A DNA stretch of 30,445 nt from JBQTJN01 sp052387095. Its GTDB lineage: Bacteria > Pseudomonadota > Alphaproteobacteria > Micavibrionales > Micavibrionaceae. The stretch lies in assembly GCA_052387095.1 (NCBI GenBank), contig JBQTJN010000045.1:1-30445 (forward strand), in the 5' to 3' direction. Made by a program: the position numbers and the translations under genes. Positions 5,853-13,821 of the stretch are shown here, piece by piece. The notes under the pieces were generated by a model that made no database searches, was not told where the DNA came from, and saw only the letters and a program-made list of their open reading frames with translations. Position 1 is the stretch's first letter. The number at the start of each line of letters is the position of its first letter.

Positions 5853-7844
5853 TTACTGGTTGTAATTGCCGGAACCCGGCGTTGTGAAGACAGGGTCTTC
5901 GCGTTGTTCGTAATGTTCAAAATAGCCGGGATTATAACCCGCACCGACTTGAGGCGGCTGTTCGTAAGATTCCTGGTGGGCAGGTTCCTCCTCCCCCAGG
6001 ATGCGCGTCATCAGGTCGCCAAAACCTTCCGGGCTTCTATAACTCGTCCCAAGATGTCTCACAGCCACATAGCGTCCGCGCGAGGCGCTCATCACATCAC
6101 GCCAGACGCGCGCCGGGTAGGAGCCGCCGGTTACGCCCGCCATCGGGCTGTTGTCGTCATTGCCCATCCAGACGCAGGTGACAAGCTCGGCCGTAAACCC
6201 ATTAAACCATGCATCGCGGCTGTCCTGGCTGGTGCCTGTCTTGCCCGAGGCTGGGTAGGGCTGGCGCGCCGCCTGGCCGGTGCCGCGCTCCAGAACGCCC
6301 TGCATCATGACGCTGAGCTCGTTCACATAGTAGCTGTCGACAACCTGGCGTGATTTTTTAACGTCCGAGCGTTCGTAATAAAGCGTGCCTTTTTCACTGA
6401 TGATTTTTTGAATGGCATAAGGGAAAGCCGAAGCGCCGCCATTGGCGAGCGTCGCATTGACGGTCGCCATTTCCAGCATGGAGAGACTGTTGGATCCGAG
6501 CGCTAAACTCAAGTCGGGCTGCAGCGGCGTAATGATACCAAGGCGGCGTCCCATGTCGACAATCGCATCCGGCCCGATAATCTTGGCGATCTGCACGGCA
6601 ACAGTGTTGAGGGAAAAAGCCAGCGCCGTATCCAGCGGCACTTCGCCGTAATATTTATTGCCGAAATTCTGTGGCCGGTATTTGCCGACCGTGAAGGGCT
6701 GGTCGATGACGAGATCATACGGCTTCCATCCGCGCTCCAGCGCCGCCAGGTAAACGATAGGCTTGAATGAGGATCCCGGCTGGCGCTTGGCCTGCGTCGC
6801 GCGGTTGAACTGGCTGATGTTATAATCAACACCGCCCACCATGGAGAGCACGGCGCCGTCCGGGCGCATGACGATCACGGCGCCTTGCGTAATTTTCTTT
6901 TCCTTGCCGTTTTCAAGGATATTCTTGATGAGAGACTCTTCAGCCACTTTCTGAATCGGCGGATCGAACGTCGTCTCGACGATAATATCTTCCTGCGGCG
7001 TGCCGATCAGATCTTCCAGCCCGTCGACAACCCAGTCCGCATAATAACGCGCCGAGCCGGCGTTTTTTGCTTTGCTCGGCGGTGTCGGCAGTTTTGTGTT
7101 GAGGCTCTTTTCTTCGGCTTCGGTCAGATAGCCCGCATCTCTCATGGCGGAGATCACGAGATCGGCGCGCTGTCGTGAAAGGGTAGGATTGTTGAGCGGC
7201 GAATAACGCGACGGCGCCTTTAATAACCCGGCCAGCGTCGCAGATTCACGCAGATCGAGATCCTTCACGTCCTTGTGATAGTAAAGCCGCGCCGCCGCAT
7301 CGACGCCATAGGTGCCGGAGCCCATATAAACGCGGTTCAGATAGGCGGCGATGATCTCATCCTTGCTCAACTCATATTCCAGCCATACCGCCAGCATCGC
7401 TTCCTGAATCTTGCGCTTGAAGGTGCGTTCCTGGCTGAGGAAGAGGTTTTTTGCCAGTTGCTGCGTGATGGTCGAGCCGCCCTGAACGTATTTGCCTTCC
7501 TTCGTATTGACAAAAATCGCGCGCACCAGCCCGAGCGGATCGAGGCCCGGGTGATAATAAAAGCGCCGATCTTCGATGGAAAGCACCGCTTCTACCAGAT
7601 GATCCGGCAGGTCTTCGCGTGACAGGGCCCGGCCCTGCGTTTCGCCGTAGCGCGCAACAACCGAACCATCCCTGGCCTTGACGGTGATCGACATCTTGCG
7701 CTGGAAGTTGGCGTTCTTCGCGATCGCGGGTAATTCCTGTGCGTACCATGCGAGCACGCAGCCGCCGATGATCACGATCCACAGGCCGAGAATGAAAGTC
7801 CATTTCAGGAGATTGCCAAGGAAAGGGCGGTCGTCGTATCGCAT
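5853..7844 (-). CDS. Class A penicillin-binding protein (bifunctional transglycosylase/transpeptidase)
   Basis: A 663-residue inner-membrane enzyme that polymerises and crosslinks peptidoglycan. One membrane helix lies at about residues 13-33. The GT51 glycosyltransferase domain follows, with Glu91 in IEDRRFYYHPG and the GGSTITQQLAKN motif (about 122-133). The transpeptidase domain has Ser358-x-x-Lys361 (GSSFKP), SLN at 411-413 and KTGT at 534-537. It is clearly shorter than typical PBP1A (about 800 residues) and lacks room for the OB-fold insert, so it belongs to the shorter PBP1A-like group. The C-terminal 50 residues are rich in Glu, Tyr, Pro and Gly and look disordered. No clear ribosome binding site precedes the ATG, so the start is less certain than the rest. 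Confidence 0.93.
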   Translation of the reverse strand: MRYDDRPFLGNLLKWTFILGLWIVIIGGCVLAWYAQELPAIAKNANFQRKMSITVKARDGSVVARYGETQGRALSREDLPDHLVEAVLSIEDRRFYYHPGLDPLGLVRAIFVNTKEGKYVQGGSTITQQLAKNLFLSQERTFKRKIQEAMLAVWLEYELSKDEIIAAYLNRVYMGSGTYGVDAAARLYYHKDVKDLDLRESATLAGLLKAPSRYSPLNNPTLSRQRADLVISAMRDAGYLTEAEEKSLNTKLPTPPSKAKNAGSARYYADWVVDGLEDLIGTPQEDIIVETTFDPPIQKVAEESLIKNILENGKEKKITQGAVIVMRPDGAVLSMVGGVDYNISQFNRATQAKRQPGSSFKPIVYLAALERGWKPYDLVIDQPFTVGKYRPQNFGNKYYGEVPLDTALAFSLNTVAVQIAKIIGPDAIVDMGRRLGIITPLQPDLSLALGSNSLSMLEMATVNATLANGGASAFPYAIQKIISEKGTLYYERSDVKKSRQVVDSYYVNELSVMMQGVLERGTGQAARQPYPASGKTGTSQDSRDAWFNGFTAELVTCVWMGNDDNSPMAGVTGGSYPARVWRDVMSASRGRYVAVRHLGTSYRSPEGFGDLMTRILGEEEPAHQESYEQPPQVGAGYNPGYFEHYEQREDPVFTTPGSGNYNQ

Positions 7845-7945
7845 GCGTTAAAAAGCCGGTTGTAAGGACTGGAGGACCATAAACATTTAGCGGCTTTAAG
7901 GCCAGTATTTTTCCAACTCCTTATGCTATTGAAATAGTTAACAAA

Positions 7946-9340
7946 TTACGTGAGAAATAAAGCCGCCAGCCCCAGGAAAGCTAAAAACCCGACCACGTCG
8001 GTGACGGTAGTCAGGAAGACAGTGGAGGAGACCGCCGGGTCGCTGCCCATGCGGTTAAGCACGATGGGAATGCATGCCCCGAAAAATCCGGCGGCGAACA
8101 AATTGATGATCATGGCGGCGGCGATTACGGTGCCGAGCATCGGTATCTGGAACCATAAAGCGGTAATGGCCCCGGTGATAACCGCGAAGATAACGCCGTT
8201 GACGGAGCCTACCAGCGTTTCCCGCCAGATGATGCGCCACATATTGGAATCGGAAATTTCCCGCGTTGCCAGCGCCCGCACGGCAATGGTCAAAGCCTGC
8301 GTTCCCGCGTTCCCGCCCATGGAAGCGACAATCGGCATAAGGACGGCCAGCGCAACGATCTGTTCAATCGTGGCATCGAAAAAGGAAATCACCACGGAGG
8401 CCGCAATCGCCGTGACCAAATTGAGGAACAGCCAGCGGAAGCGGCTCCCGGCCGTCGAGATCACGGCGCTGTAAAGATCGACCTGCCCGATACCGGCCAT
8501 TTTCAAAAGATCTTCTTCGGCTTCTTCGTCGATAACGTCGACGACGTCGTCAATCGTAATCACGCCGAGCAGTCGCCCGTCTTCATCCACGACCGGAGCC
8601 GATGTAATGTTGTCGCGCCGGAACAGGTAAGCGACTTCCTCCTGGTCCATGTCCGCGGGGATGGTCGTGGTTTCGGCCAGCCTCAGGTCGGCCATTTTCG
8701 CAGGCCGCTTGGCGCGCACGAGGGAATTCAGCGGGATCTGCCCTTTCACGTGGTAGCCGGGGTCGATGACGAAAATATCGAAAAAATCTTCGGGAAGATC
8801 GGAGGCCGCCTCGCGCAGGTAATCGATGGTTTTGCCGACAGTCCAGAAATGCGGCACCGCCACCACCTCGCGCTGCATAAGACGGCCGGCGGAATCTGCC
8901 GGGTAGCTGAAACCTTCCTGGACCGTCGCACGCATTTTCGCAGAAAGCTTGTGGATGACCTCGCTGCGGAAATCCTCATCCAGCGGCAGCAGCATATCGA
9001 GCGCGTCGTCGGATTCCAGTTCGGAAACAATAGCGGCGACTTTCGCAGCCGGCAGAAGCTCAAGAACATGCTGGCGCAGTTCGTAATCCATCTCCGTGAA
9101 CACCAGCGGGTTCAGGTGGTCGCTGTACATCGTCAGGAGCTCGGTGCGGTCATCCTCGCTGACCTTGGCCAGCAGTTCGGCGATATCGGCGGGCGAGAGG
9201 TCGTTGAGAATGGAGTGAACAATGTCGGAATCGTGCCCGCGCGCAGCCGCGATGACGTCCGTGATCTGGGCATCGCTCAGGTAAAGGGCTTTTTCATCGC
9301 CTTTTACGTCGTCTGTGCTGCTGTGAAATTCCTCGTTCAT
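7946..9340 (-). CDS. mgtE: Magnesium transporter MgtE
   Basis: A 464-residue Mg2+ channel/transporter. The cytoplasmic N-domain (about 30-140) has helical MgtE repeats (LNDLSPADIAELL, LLPLDEDFRSEVI). A CBS-domain pair follows (about 150-275), with ITSAPVVDEDGRLLGVIT. The C-terminal membrane domain (about 290-464) has five hydrophobic helices. The conserved pore stretch PIVASMGGNAGTQ and the DPAVSSTVFLTTVTDVVGF helix, which carries the Mg2+-binding Asp, are both intact. The N-domain normally senses Mg2+ and closes the pore. There is no recognisable ribosome binding site, so the exact start is uncertain. Confidence 0.96.
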   Translation of the reverse strand: MNEEFHSSTDDVKGDEKALYLSDAQITDVIAAARGHDSDIVHSILNDLSPADIAELLAKVSEDDRTELLTMYSDHLNPLVFTEMDYELRQHVLELLPAAKVAAIVSELESDDALDMLLPLDEDFRSEVIHKLSAKMRATVQEGFSYPADSAGRLMQREVVAVPHFWTVGKTIDYLREAASDLPEDFFDIFVIDPGYHVKGQIPLNSLVRAKRPAKMADLRLAETTTIPADMDQEEVAYLFRRDNITSAPVVDEDGRLLGVITIDDVVDVIDEEAEEDLLKMAGIGQVDLYSAVISTAGSRFRWLFLNLVTAIAASVVISFFDATIEQIVALAVLMPIVASMGGNAGTQALTIAVRALATREISDSNMWRIIWRETLVGSVNGVIFAVITGAITALWFQIPMLGTVIAAAMIINLFAAGFFGACIPIVLNRMGSDPAVSSTVFLTTVTDVVGFLAFLGLAALFLT

Positions 9341-9393
9341 GCTGAAATGTCAGGTATTTAGGTCTCACAATCAAGTAGAGGATTAAAAATTTA

Positions 9394-9422
9394 TTTACAT
9401 AACTAAAAAGTTGGGATATAAT
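9394..9422 (+). promoter_or_regulatory. Strong sigma-70-like promoter
   Basis: TTTACA (9394-9399) and a perfect TATAAT (9417-9422) are spaced by exactly 17 bases. This lies in an AT-rich gap between the divergent mgtE and the unknown gene at 9448. The start of transcription would fall near 9430, leaving a leader of about 20 bases. Confidence 0.6.
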
Positions 9423-9447
9423 TCTGCAAGAAACTCGAGGCAGGGAC

Positions 9448-10329
9448 ATGCAAAGTCTATTTAAAGGTGTTTCAAAGCGGCTTAAGGATGAAACACTCGA
9501 AATGGAGGTCTCCCGGCTCACCCGAAACGTGGGCTGGGTCGATCCGGAATATAAAATACAAACATTCTATAATCTTTTATCATCGCCGCTTTTAAAAGAG
9601 AAAAGTAATGAAATTCAATATCATTTTGTAACGCGCGCCATTGATGAATATATACCGGCGGAATATTTAAGAATTGCTCTTGATGCCGTGGAAGACAGCC
9701 AGATTAAGTTCAAATGGTCATACGATCTGCAGGAAAAATACGAAGAATTTCTCGCGCGCTACGCCCCATTTGATTTTGAAGAAATATTAGTCAAGATAGA
9801 AAAATTCCAAGAAAAAGCGCTCAAGGAAGAGACCGAAAAAGAGCTATTCCGAAAAATTAAGTCGGAACAAAAGAATACTTTTAGACAACAGTTTTCTGAA
9901 ATTTTTGAGATATTGACCGCTACGGAAGAGTCCCTCCCTTGTGTAGGAAACCTGCTGCAGCAGCTGCATTTGACAGGCAACGATAATGAAAATCAATTCA
10001 AAAAACAAAGCGGTCTATCCAAATTCATAGATAAGGCTTTTGGCGTTCCGGATCGGACATTAAAAAAATTGGATGTTTTTAAATCCATGATTGAGAAAGA
10101 TTTAGCCAGATTTTCACCTTTCAAGCAGTATAAATTTATTACAGAAGCTCTTTCAGATCAGGAATGCATTCCAAGAAATAATGTTGCTGAGGCCATTCAA
10201 ATACTGGAAAATTCCGCCGCTTACGAAGACTGGCTTTCAGGATTTAAAATTCATCTGGAAAATTTTATTGAAACACTGGACCATAGAAAGATTGCTGCAC
10301 CAGGTCAAACCGGCTTCAAAATTTTTTAA
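9448..10329 (+). CDS. Unknown helical protein with an internal repeat
   Basis: A 293-residue, charged, mostly alpha-helical protein that I do not recognise. It has no signal peptide or membrane helix. Residues 56-90 (IQYHFVTRAIDEYIPAEYL...) and 226-262 (KQYKFITEALSDQECIPRNN...) resemble each other, suggesting an internal duplication. Between them, about residues 108-155 are Lys/Glu-rich and may form a coiled coil. GAGG lies 7 bases before the ATG, behind a near-consensus promoter. The codons are AT-richer than in neighbouring mgtE and maeB, which points to acquired DNA. It is a single gene converging on maeB with a 15-base gap. Confidence 0.7.
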   Translation: MQSLFKGVSKRLKDETLEMEVSRLTRNVGWVDPEYKIQTFYNLLSSPLLKEKSNEIQYHFVTRAIDEYIPAEYLRIALDAVEDSQIKFKWSYDLQEKYEEFLARYAPFDFEEILVKIEKFQEKALKEETEKELFRKIKSEQKNTFRQQFSEIFEILTATEESLPCVGNLLQQLHLTGNDNENQFKKQSGLSKFIDKAFGVPDRTLKKLDVFKSMIEKDLARFSPFKQYKFITEALSDQECIPRNNVAEAIQILENSAAYEDWLSGFKIHLENFIETLDHRKIAAPGQTGFKIF

Positions 10330-10344
10330 TACAACATTTATAAT

Positions 10345-12720
10345 CTACAAATGCCGGACCAGCCTGTGCTGGCCGTCATCCTGCATTTCCTGTTCGAAGA
10401 CCTGCGCGCCGACGCTCGCAATCGCGCTGACATTGATGATGCCGCGCATGGTTGTCGAGGGCGTGAGAATATGCGCCGGGCGCGCCACGCCGAGCAGCAG
10501 CGGGCCGATGGAAATCCCGTCCGCGAGCACGCGCAGCATGTTGAAAGCGATATTGGCGGAATCCACATTCGGCATGATGAAAAGATTGGCCGAACCGGTC
10601 AGGTTGGCATTCGGCATGATTTTCTTGCGAATCTCTTCCGACAGCGCAAGATCCGCCTGCATTTCGCCGTCAATCTCGATTCCCGGCATGCGGCGCCGCA
10701 GGTCAGCGCAGGCATCACGCATTTTCTGCGCGGATTCACAATTATCCAGAGTGCCGAAATTCGAATGCGAGAGCAGCGCCACCTTCGGCCTGATGCCGAA
10801 ACGTTTGACTTCCTCGATCGCCATCAGGGCCATCTCTGAAATCTGCGCTACGCTCGGGTTGGAATTGATCTGCGTGTCACAGAAGAAGTAATTCCCCTTG
10901 GAAATCACGAGGCCATTCATGGCGGCGGGCGTTTCAACGCCCGGCTTGAGGCCGATAATGTCGATGATATCTTCGAGATGTTCGTGATACTGCCCGGTCA
11001 TGCCGCAAATAACAGCATCCGCTTCGCCTTTATAGACCATCAACGCGCCGATAACGGTGGTATTTGTGCGCACGGTGGCCTTGGCCAGGTTCGGCGCCAC
11101 GCCGCGGCGCTGCATGATCGTGTGATAGGTGCTGGAATAATCCTTGAAGCGCGGATCATCTTCCGGATCGATCAGCTGGAAATGTTCACCCTCTTTCAGG
11201 CGCAGGCCAAGGCGCTTGATCCGCGTCGCGACAACTTTTTTCCGCCCGATCAGGATGGGGAAACCCATATTCTCATCGACGACACTCTGCACAGCCTGCA
11301 GAACTTTTGAATCTTCGCCTTCACAATAGGCGATGCGCTTCGGTTTTTCGCGTGCGCGCGCAAAGACCGGGTTCATCACAAGCTGTGAGCGGATGAAGAA
11401 TTGTTTCAGCGATGTTGAATAAGCCTCAAAATCCTTGATGGGACGCGTCGCGACGCCGGATTTCATGGCGGCCTTGGCGACGGCCAGCGGGATATCGACG
11501 ATCAGGCGCGGGTCGAACGGTTTCGGGATCAAATATTCCGCGCCGAAGGTCAGGCGCTCGCCGGCATAGACGGCGGCCACTTCCGCCGAAACTTCTTTCC
11601 GTGCCAGCGCCGCGATCGCATCGACGCAGGCCAGTTTCATCTCTTCATTGATGGTCGTCGCGCCGACATCAAGCGCGCCGCGGAAAATGAATGGGAAGCA
11701 CAGAACATTATTGACCTGATTCGTGTAATCCGAGCGGCCGGTGCAGACGATAGCATCCGGTTTTACTTCCATGACTTCTTCGGGCAGGATTTCCGGCGTT
11801 GGATTGGCCAGCGCCATGATCAAAGGTGCATCCGCCATCGAGGCCACCATCTCTTTTTTCACCACGCCCGGGCCGGAGAGGCCGAGAAACACATCCGCGC
11901 CCTTAAGAGCATCGGCCAACGAGCGCGCCTTGGTCGTAGAGGCAAAGTTTTCTTTTTCAGGATCCATACCTTCGTTGCGGCCCTTGTAAACGACGCCGTT
12001 ACGGTCGGTGATGATAATGTTGTCGCGTCGGAGGCCTGCGCGCACGAGCAGGTTCAGGCACGCAATCGCCGAAGCGCCCGCACCGGATGTGACAAGACGT
12101 ATTTTCGACATGTCGCGGCCGGAATATTCGATCCAGTTGCGAAACGCCGCCGTCACGATAATGGCCGTGCCGTGCTGGTCGTCGTGGAAGACGGGAATTT
12201 TCATGCGCTCTTTGAGTTTACGCTCAATCTCGAAACATTCCGGCGCCTTAATGTCTTCGAGGTTAATCCCGCCATAAGTCGGCTCAAGTGAGGCAATAAT
12301 GTCGACCAGTTTATCGGGATCCATCTCGTCAATCTCGACATCGACGGAATCGATGCCGGCGAATTTCTTGAACCGGACGGCTTTGCCTTCCATGACAGGC
12401 TTGGCGGCGAGGGCGCCGATATTGCCGAGACCGAGCACGGCGGTCCCGTTGGTGATGACGGCGACAAGATTACCCTTCGACGTATAATCATACGCCTTCA
12501 TCGGGTCGGTCGCGATTTCCTCGCAAGGCACGGCCACGCCGGGCGAATAGGCGAGCGCCAGATCGTTCTGTGTCGCCATGGGCTTGGTGGCGTGAATGGC
12601 GAACTTCCCGGGCGGGTAGGCGCTGTGATAGTCGAGCGCTTCCTGGCGGAAGGCTTCCTTCTGCGCGGCCGTCTTTATCTTCACTTGGGGTTTTGCCGTT
12701 TTCTTGGTCTTATCAGACAT
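10345..12720 (-). CDS. maeB: NADP-dependent malic enzyme with C-terminal PTA-like domain
   Basis: A 791-residue MaeB-type malic enzyme that oxidatively decarboxylates malate to pyruvate, giving NADPH. The malic domain has LALAYSPGVAVPCEEI, the metal and substrate region VFHDDQHGTAIIVTAA, and the nucleotide-binding stretch LVTSGAGASAIACLNLL. From about residue 440 a phosphotransacetylase-like domain follows (IAYCEGEDSKVLQAVQ, ICGMTGQYHEHLEDI), which is typically regulatory and not catalytic in this family. The ATG at 12720 (MSDKTKKTAK) is preferred, with AGGGCG ahead of it. The frame is open 28 codons further upstream, but only by reading through the split tRNA gene. Confidence 0.95.
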   Translation of the reverse strand: MSDKTKKTAKPQVKIKTAAQKEAFRQEALDYHSAYPPGKFAIHATKPMATQNDLALAYSPGVAVPCEEIATDPMKAYDYTSKGNLVAVITNGTAVLGLGNIGALAAKPVMEGKAVRFKKFAGIDSVDVEIDEMDPDKLVDIIASLEPTYGGINLEDIKAPECFEIERKLKERMKIPVFHDDQHGTAIIVTAAFRNWIEYSGRDMSKIRLVTSGAGASAIACLNLLVRAGLRRDNIIITDRNGVVYKGRNEGMDPEKENFASTTKARSLADALKGADVFLGLSGPGVVKKEMVASMADAPLIMALANPTPEILPEEVMEVKPDAIVCTGRSDYTNQVNNVLCFPFIFRGALDVGATTINEEMKLACVDAIAALARKEVSAEVAAVYAGERLTFGAEYLIPKPFDPRLIVDIPLAVAKAAMKSGVATRPIKDFEAYSTSLKQFFIRSQLVMNPVFARAREKPKRIAYCEGEDSKVLQAVQSVVDENMGFPILIGRKKVVATRIKRLGLRLKEGEHFQLIDPEDDPRFKDYSSTYHTIMQRRGVAPNLAKATVRTNTTVIGALMVYKGEADAVICGMTGQYHEHLEDIIDIIGLKPGVETPAAMNGLVISKGNYFFCDTQINSNPSVAQISEMALMAIEEVKRFGIRPKVALLSHSNFGTLDNCESAQKMRDACADLRRRMPGIEIDGEMQADLALSEEIRKKIMPNANLTGSANLFIMPNVDSANIAFNMLRVLADGISIGPLLLGVARPAHILTPSTTMRGIINVSAIASVGAQVFEQEMQDDGQHRLVRHL

Positions 12721-12760
12721 GGGTGCGCCCTGAAAAATAGGAAGTGCGTTAAATTTAATA

Positions 12761-12815
12761 TGGTGCGGCCGAGAGGACTTGAACCTCCACAGTATTACTA
12801 CCACAGCGACCTCAA
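12761..12815 (-). pseudogene. 3' half of a split tRNA-Leu(GAG) gene
   Basis: On the minus strand this runs from the anticodon loop TTGAGGT through the 3' anticodon stem CGCTG, a variable arm containing AGTAATACT, a T arm with GGTTCAAGTCC, the acceptor strand CGGCCGC, and an encoded CCA. Its missing 5' half is at 13828-13865. Joined at the shared loop, the halves give an 86-nt tRNA with a perfect 7-bp acceptor stem and a perfect 5-bp anticodon stem (CAGCG/CGCTG). In place, the upstream sequence gives no D arm and no anticodon stem, so this half alone is not a functional tRNA. Confidence 0.92.
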
Positions 12816-12821
12816 TCTAAC
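12809..12821 (+). mobile_element. Attachment site junction (attL-like)
   Basis: The 7-bp core ACCTCAA (12809-12815) is the complement of the anticodon loop. On one side it is flanked by tRNA stem sequence CAGCG and on the other by element sequence TCTAAC (12816-12821). TCTAAC is the exact reverse complement of GTTAGA at 13822-13827 next to the other core copy. Rejoined, the element ends form GTTAGA-ACCTCAA-TCTAAC. This has the layout of a tyrosine recombinase core site: inverted arms around a 7-bp overlap. Confidence 0.85.
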
Positions 12822-12880
12822 TGTTTGAGGCTCAAGTTTTCCCGACCGCTCCTTCAATACTCCAAATTTTTTAACGGAAA

Positions 12881-12914
12881 TTCTATGCGATGTCTATTGA
12901 GAAATCACATAGAA
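12881..12914 (-). terminator. Hairpin downstream of the element's tRNA-Leu
   Basis: Arms at 12881-12891 and 12904-12914 pair over 10 of 11 positions around a 12-base loop. It lies just past the 3' end of the intact tRNA. On the minus strand it is followed by TTTCCGTT and then an A-run, so the U-tract is weak. A transcription stop or processing site for the tRNA is plausible but not certain. Confidence 0.4.
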
Positions 12915-12940
12915 CATTCTGATTTTGAAGGATTTTAGAT

Positions 12941-13025
12941 TGGTGCGGTCAAGAGGACTCGAACCTCCACAACTTTCGTTACATCGACCTCAACGATGCG
13001 CGTCTACCAATTCCGCCATGACCGC
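12941..13025 (-). tRNA. tRNA-Leu(GAG)
   Basis: An 85-nt gene including encoded CCA. The acceptor GCGGTCA pairs fully with TGACCGC. The D region GGCGGAATTGGTAGACGCGC is typical of leucine tRNAs, and the anticodon arm is CATCG-TTGAGGT-CGATG with GAG at 12989-12991 (complement). The variable arm is long (AAC-GAAA-GTT), as in class II tRNAs, and the T arm contains GGTTCGAGTCC. GAG reads CUC and CUU codons. It lies inside the 1019-bp element and has the same anticodon loop as the gene the element interrupts, yet differs in many stem positions. It is therefore a diverged version and not a simple duplicate. Confidence 0.96.
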
Positions 13026-13029
13026 CTGC

Positions 13030-13080
13030 TCGCAACATTTGCAACAAAACCTGCGACTCTCGCAACAAGCCCTCGCAACA
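13030..13080 (+). repeat. Cluster of TCGCAACA direct repeats (left)
   Basis: Copies at 13030-13037, 13060-13067 and 13073-13080 are exact, and TTGCAACA at 13039-13046 has one change. All are in the same orientation. A second cluster of the same 8-mer is found near the opposite end of the element. Possible roles are arm-type binding sites for a recombinase, or sites for a factor acting on the tRNA promoter, since the cluster lies directly upstream of the tRNA 5' end. Confidence 0.6.
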
Positions 13081-13147
13081 AACGTTCCGATAACACTTTA
13101 GTGTAACAGGCAGCTTTTTAACCGTTCAATGATTTTTTGTCCATAGA

Positions 13148-13182
13148 AAAACCGTTCAGACCATAGTGCCTGAACGGTTCTT
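13148..13182 (-). terminator. Rho-independent terminator of the element's protein gene
   Basis: A perfect 10-bp stem (13150-13159 with 13170-13179, arm AACCGTTCAG) has a 10-base loop. On the minus strand the stem is followed by a short T-run. It lies about 40 bases past the stop of the 111-codon gene. T-rich sequence also flanks the other side, so it may work in both directions. A second ACCGTTCA at about 13122-13129 could compete for pairing. Confidence 0.65.
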
Positions 13183-13223
13183 TTCAACGCTTACACTTCG
13201 CAAAAGGTAAGCTTACTGTAAAA

Positions 13224-13559
13224 TTACATTCCGCCGGGCTGGGGAGCAGTGCCGGAGCCACCTTGGGCTTTTACCGGATTACCAAGCGTCATATCCAGAC
13301 CATCGCCTTCAACTGCGGAAAGGACAATATTCCGAATGGAATCGTGCATAGAGCCATTTGCGCTCACCAGATTGAATTTTTCCAAAACCTGACCCGCGTT
13401 TCCGAAGAATTGATGTTTGCTGTCTCTGGCCTTCATAGTCAGTTCATAGAAAGCTATCGGGTTTTGCTGCATAAGACCTTCGAGGCTCATCATGGTAACT
13501 GCTACCAGCGGCTTGGCTTCTTCTGCGCCGTTTTTCAAAATGACTGTTTCAAGGGCCAT
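13224..13559 (-). CDS. Small conserved-looking protein carried by the tRNA-Leu element
   Basis: A 111-residue protein of unknown function. Residues 1-90 look folded and alpha/beta (MALETVILKNGAEEAKPLVA, QNPIAFYELTMKARD, FGNAGQVLEKFNLV). The last 18 residues are Gly/Pro-rich and end TAPQPGGM. There is no signal peptide, membrane helix or recognised DNA-binding motif, so I cannot call it an excisionase or regulator. The start is the ATG at 13559, six bases after GGAG; the frame is open for 17 more codons upstream without a comparable site. It has its own promoter and a terminator. As the only protein gene in the element, it is the likely cargo or a mobility accessory. Confidence 0.75.
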   Translation of the reverse strand: MALETVILKNGAEEAKPLVAVTMMSLEGLMQQNPIAFYELTMKARDSKHQFFGNAGQVLEKFNLVSANGSMHDSIRNIVLSAVEGDGLDMTLGNPVKAQGGSGTAPQPGGM

Positions 13560-13600
13560 AACATTCTCCATTACGTTTGTGTTAGCGTTGAATAGCCATG

Positions 13601-13630
13601 ACCATACCATAATATTTTCCGTAATGTCAA
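13601..13630 (-). promoter_or_regulatory. Promoter of the element's protein gene
   Basis: On the minus strand a consensus TTGACA (13625-13630) is followed after 18 bases by TATGGT (13601-13606). This leaves a short leader before the GGAG and ATG of the 111-codon gene. Confidence 0.5.
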
Positions 13631-13665
13631 GAAAATGTTCAAAATTTAGTGTTTTTGCCCATTTC

Positions 13666-13743
13666 TCGCAACAATTTTCGGGAAAATTATTAATATGGTA
13701 TCATTATCAAAGGCTTATAGGACTCGCAACAGCCGTTGCAACA
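13666..13743 (+). repeat. Cluster of TCGCAACA direct repeats (right)
   Basis: TCGCAACA occurs at 13666-13673 and 13724-13731, and TTGCAACA at 13736-13743, in the same orientation as the left cluster. The cluster is within 165 bases of the right core site. The rest of 13631-13821 is AT-rich and shows no gene. Confidence 0.5.
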
Positions 13744-13821
13744 TTCAAAAATCTAAATATTATGGATAAGAAAAAATCCAATATTTTCAATATAGATGTT
13801 GGGATTGAAAGCGGCTTTTCC

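Noticed and set aside
12721..12804. N-terminal extension of maeB
   Set aside because: The frame is open but reads through tRNA sequence, and the internal ATG at 12720 has a ribosome binding site and a normal N-terminus.
12761..12850. A complete second tRNA gene (selenocysteine, pyrrolysine or unusual leucine tRNA)
   Set aside because: The acceptor ends happen to pair with a nearby GCGGTCG, but no D arm or anticodon stem can be formed. The true 5' half is at 13828-13865.
13030..13080. CRISPR array
   Set aside because: The repeats are only 8 bases and unevenly spaced, with no spacers of constant size and no cas genes.
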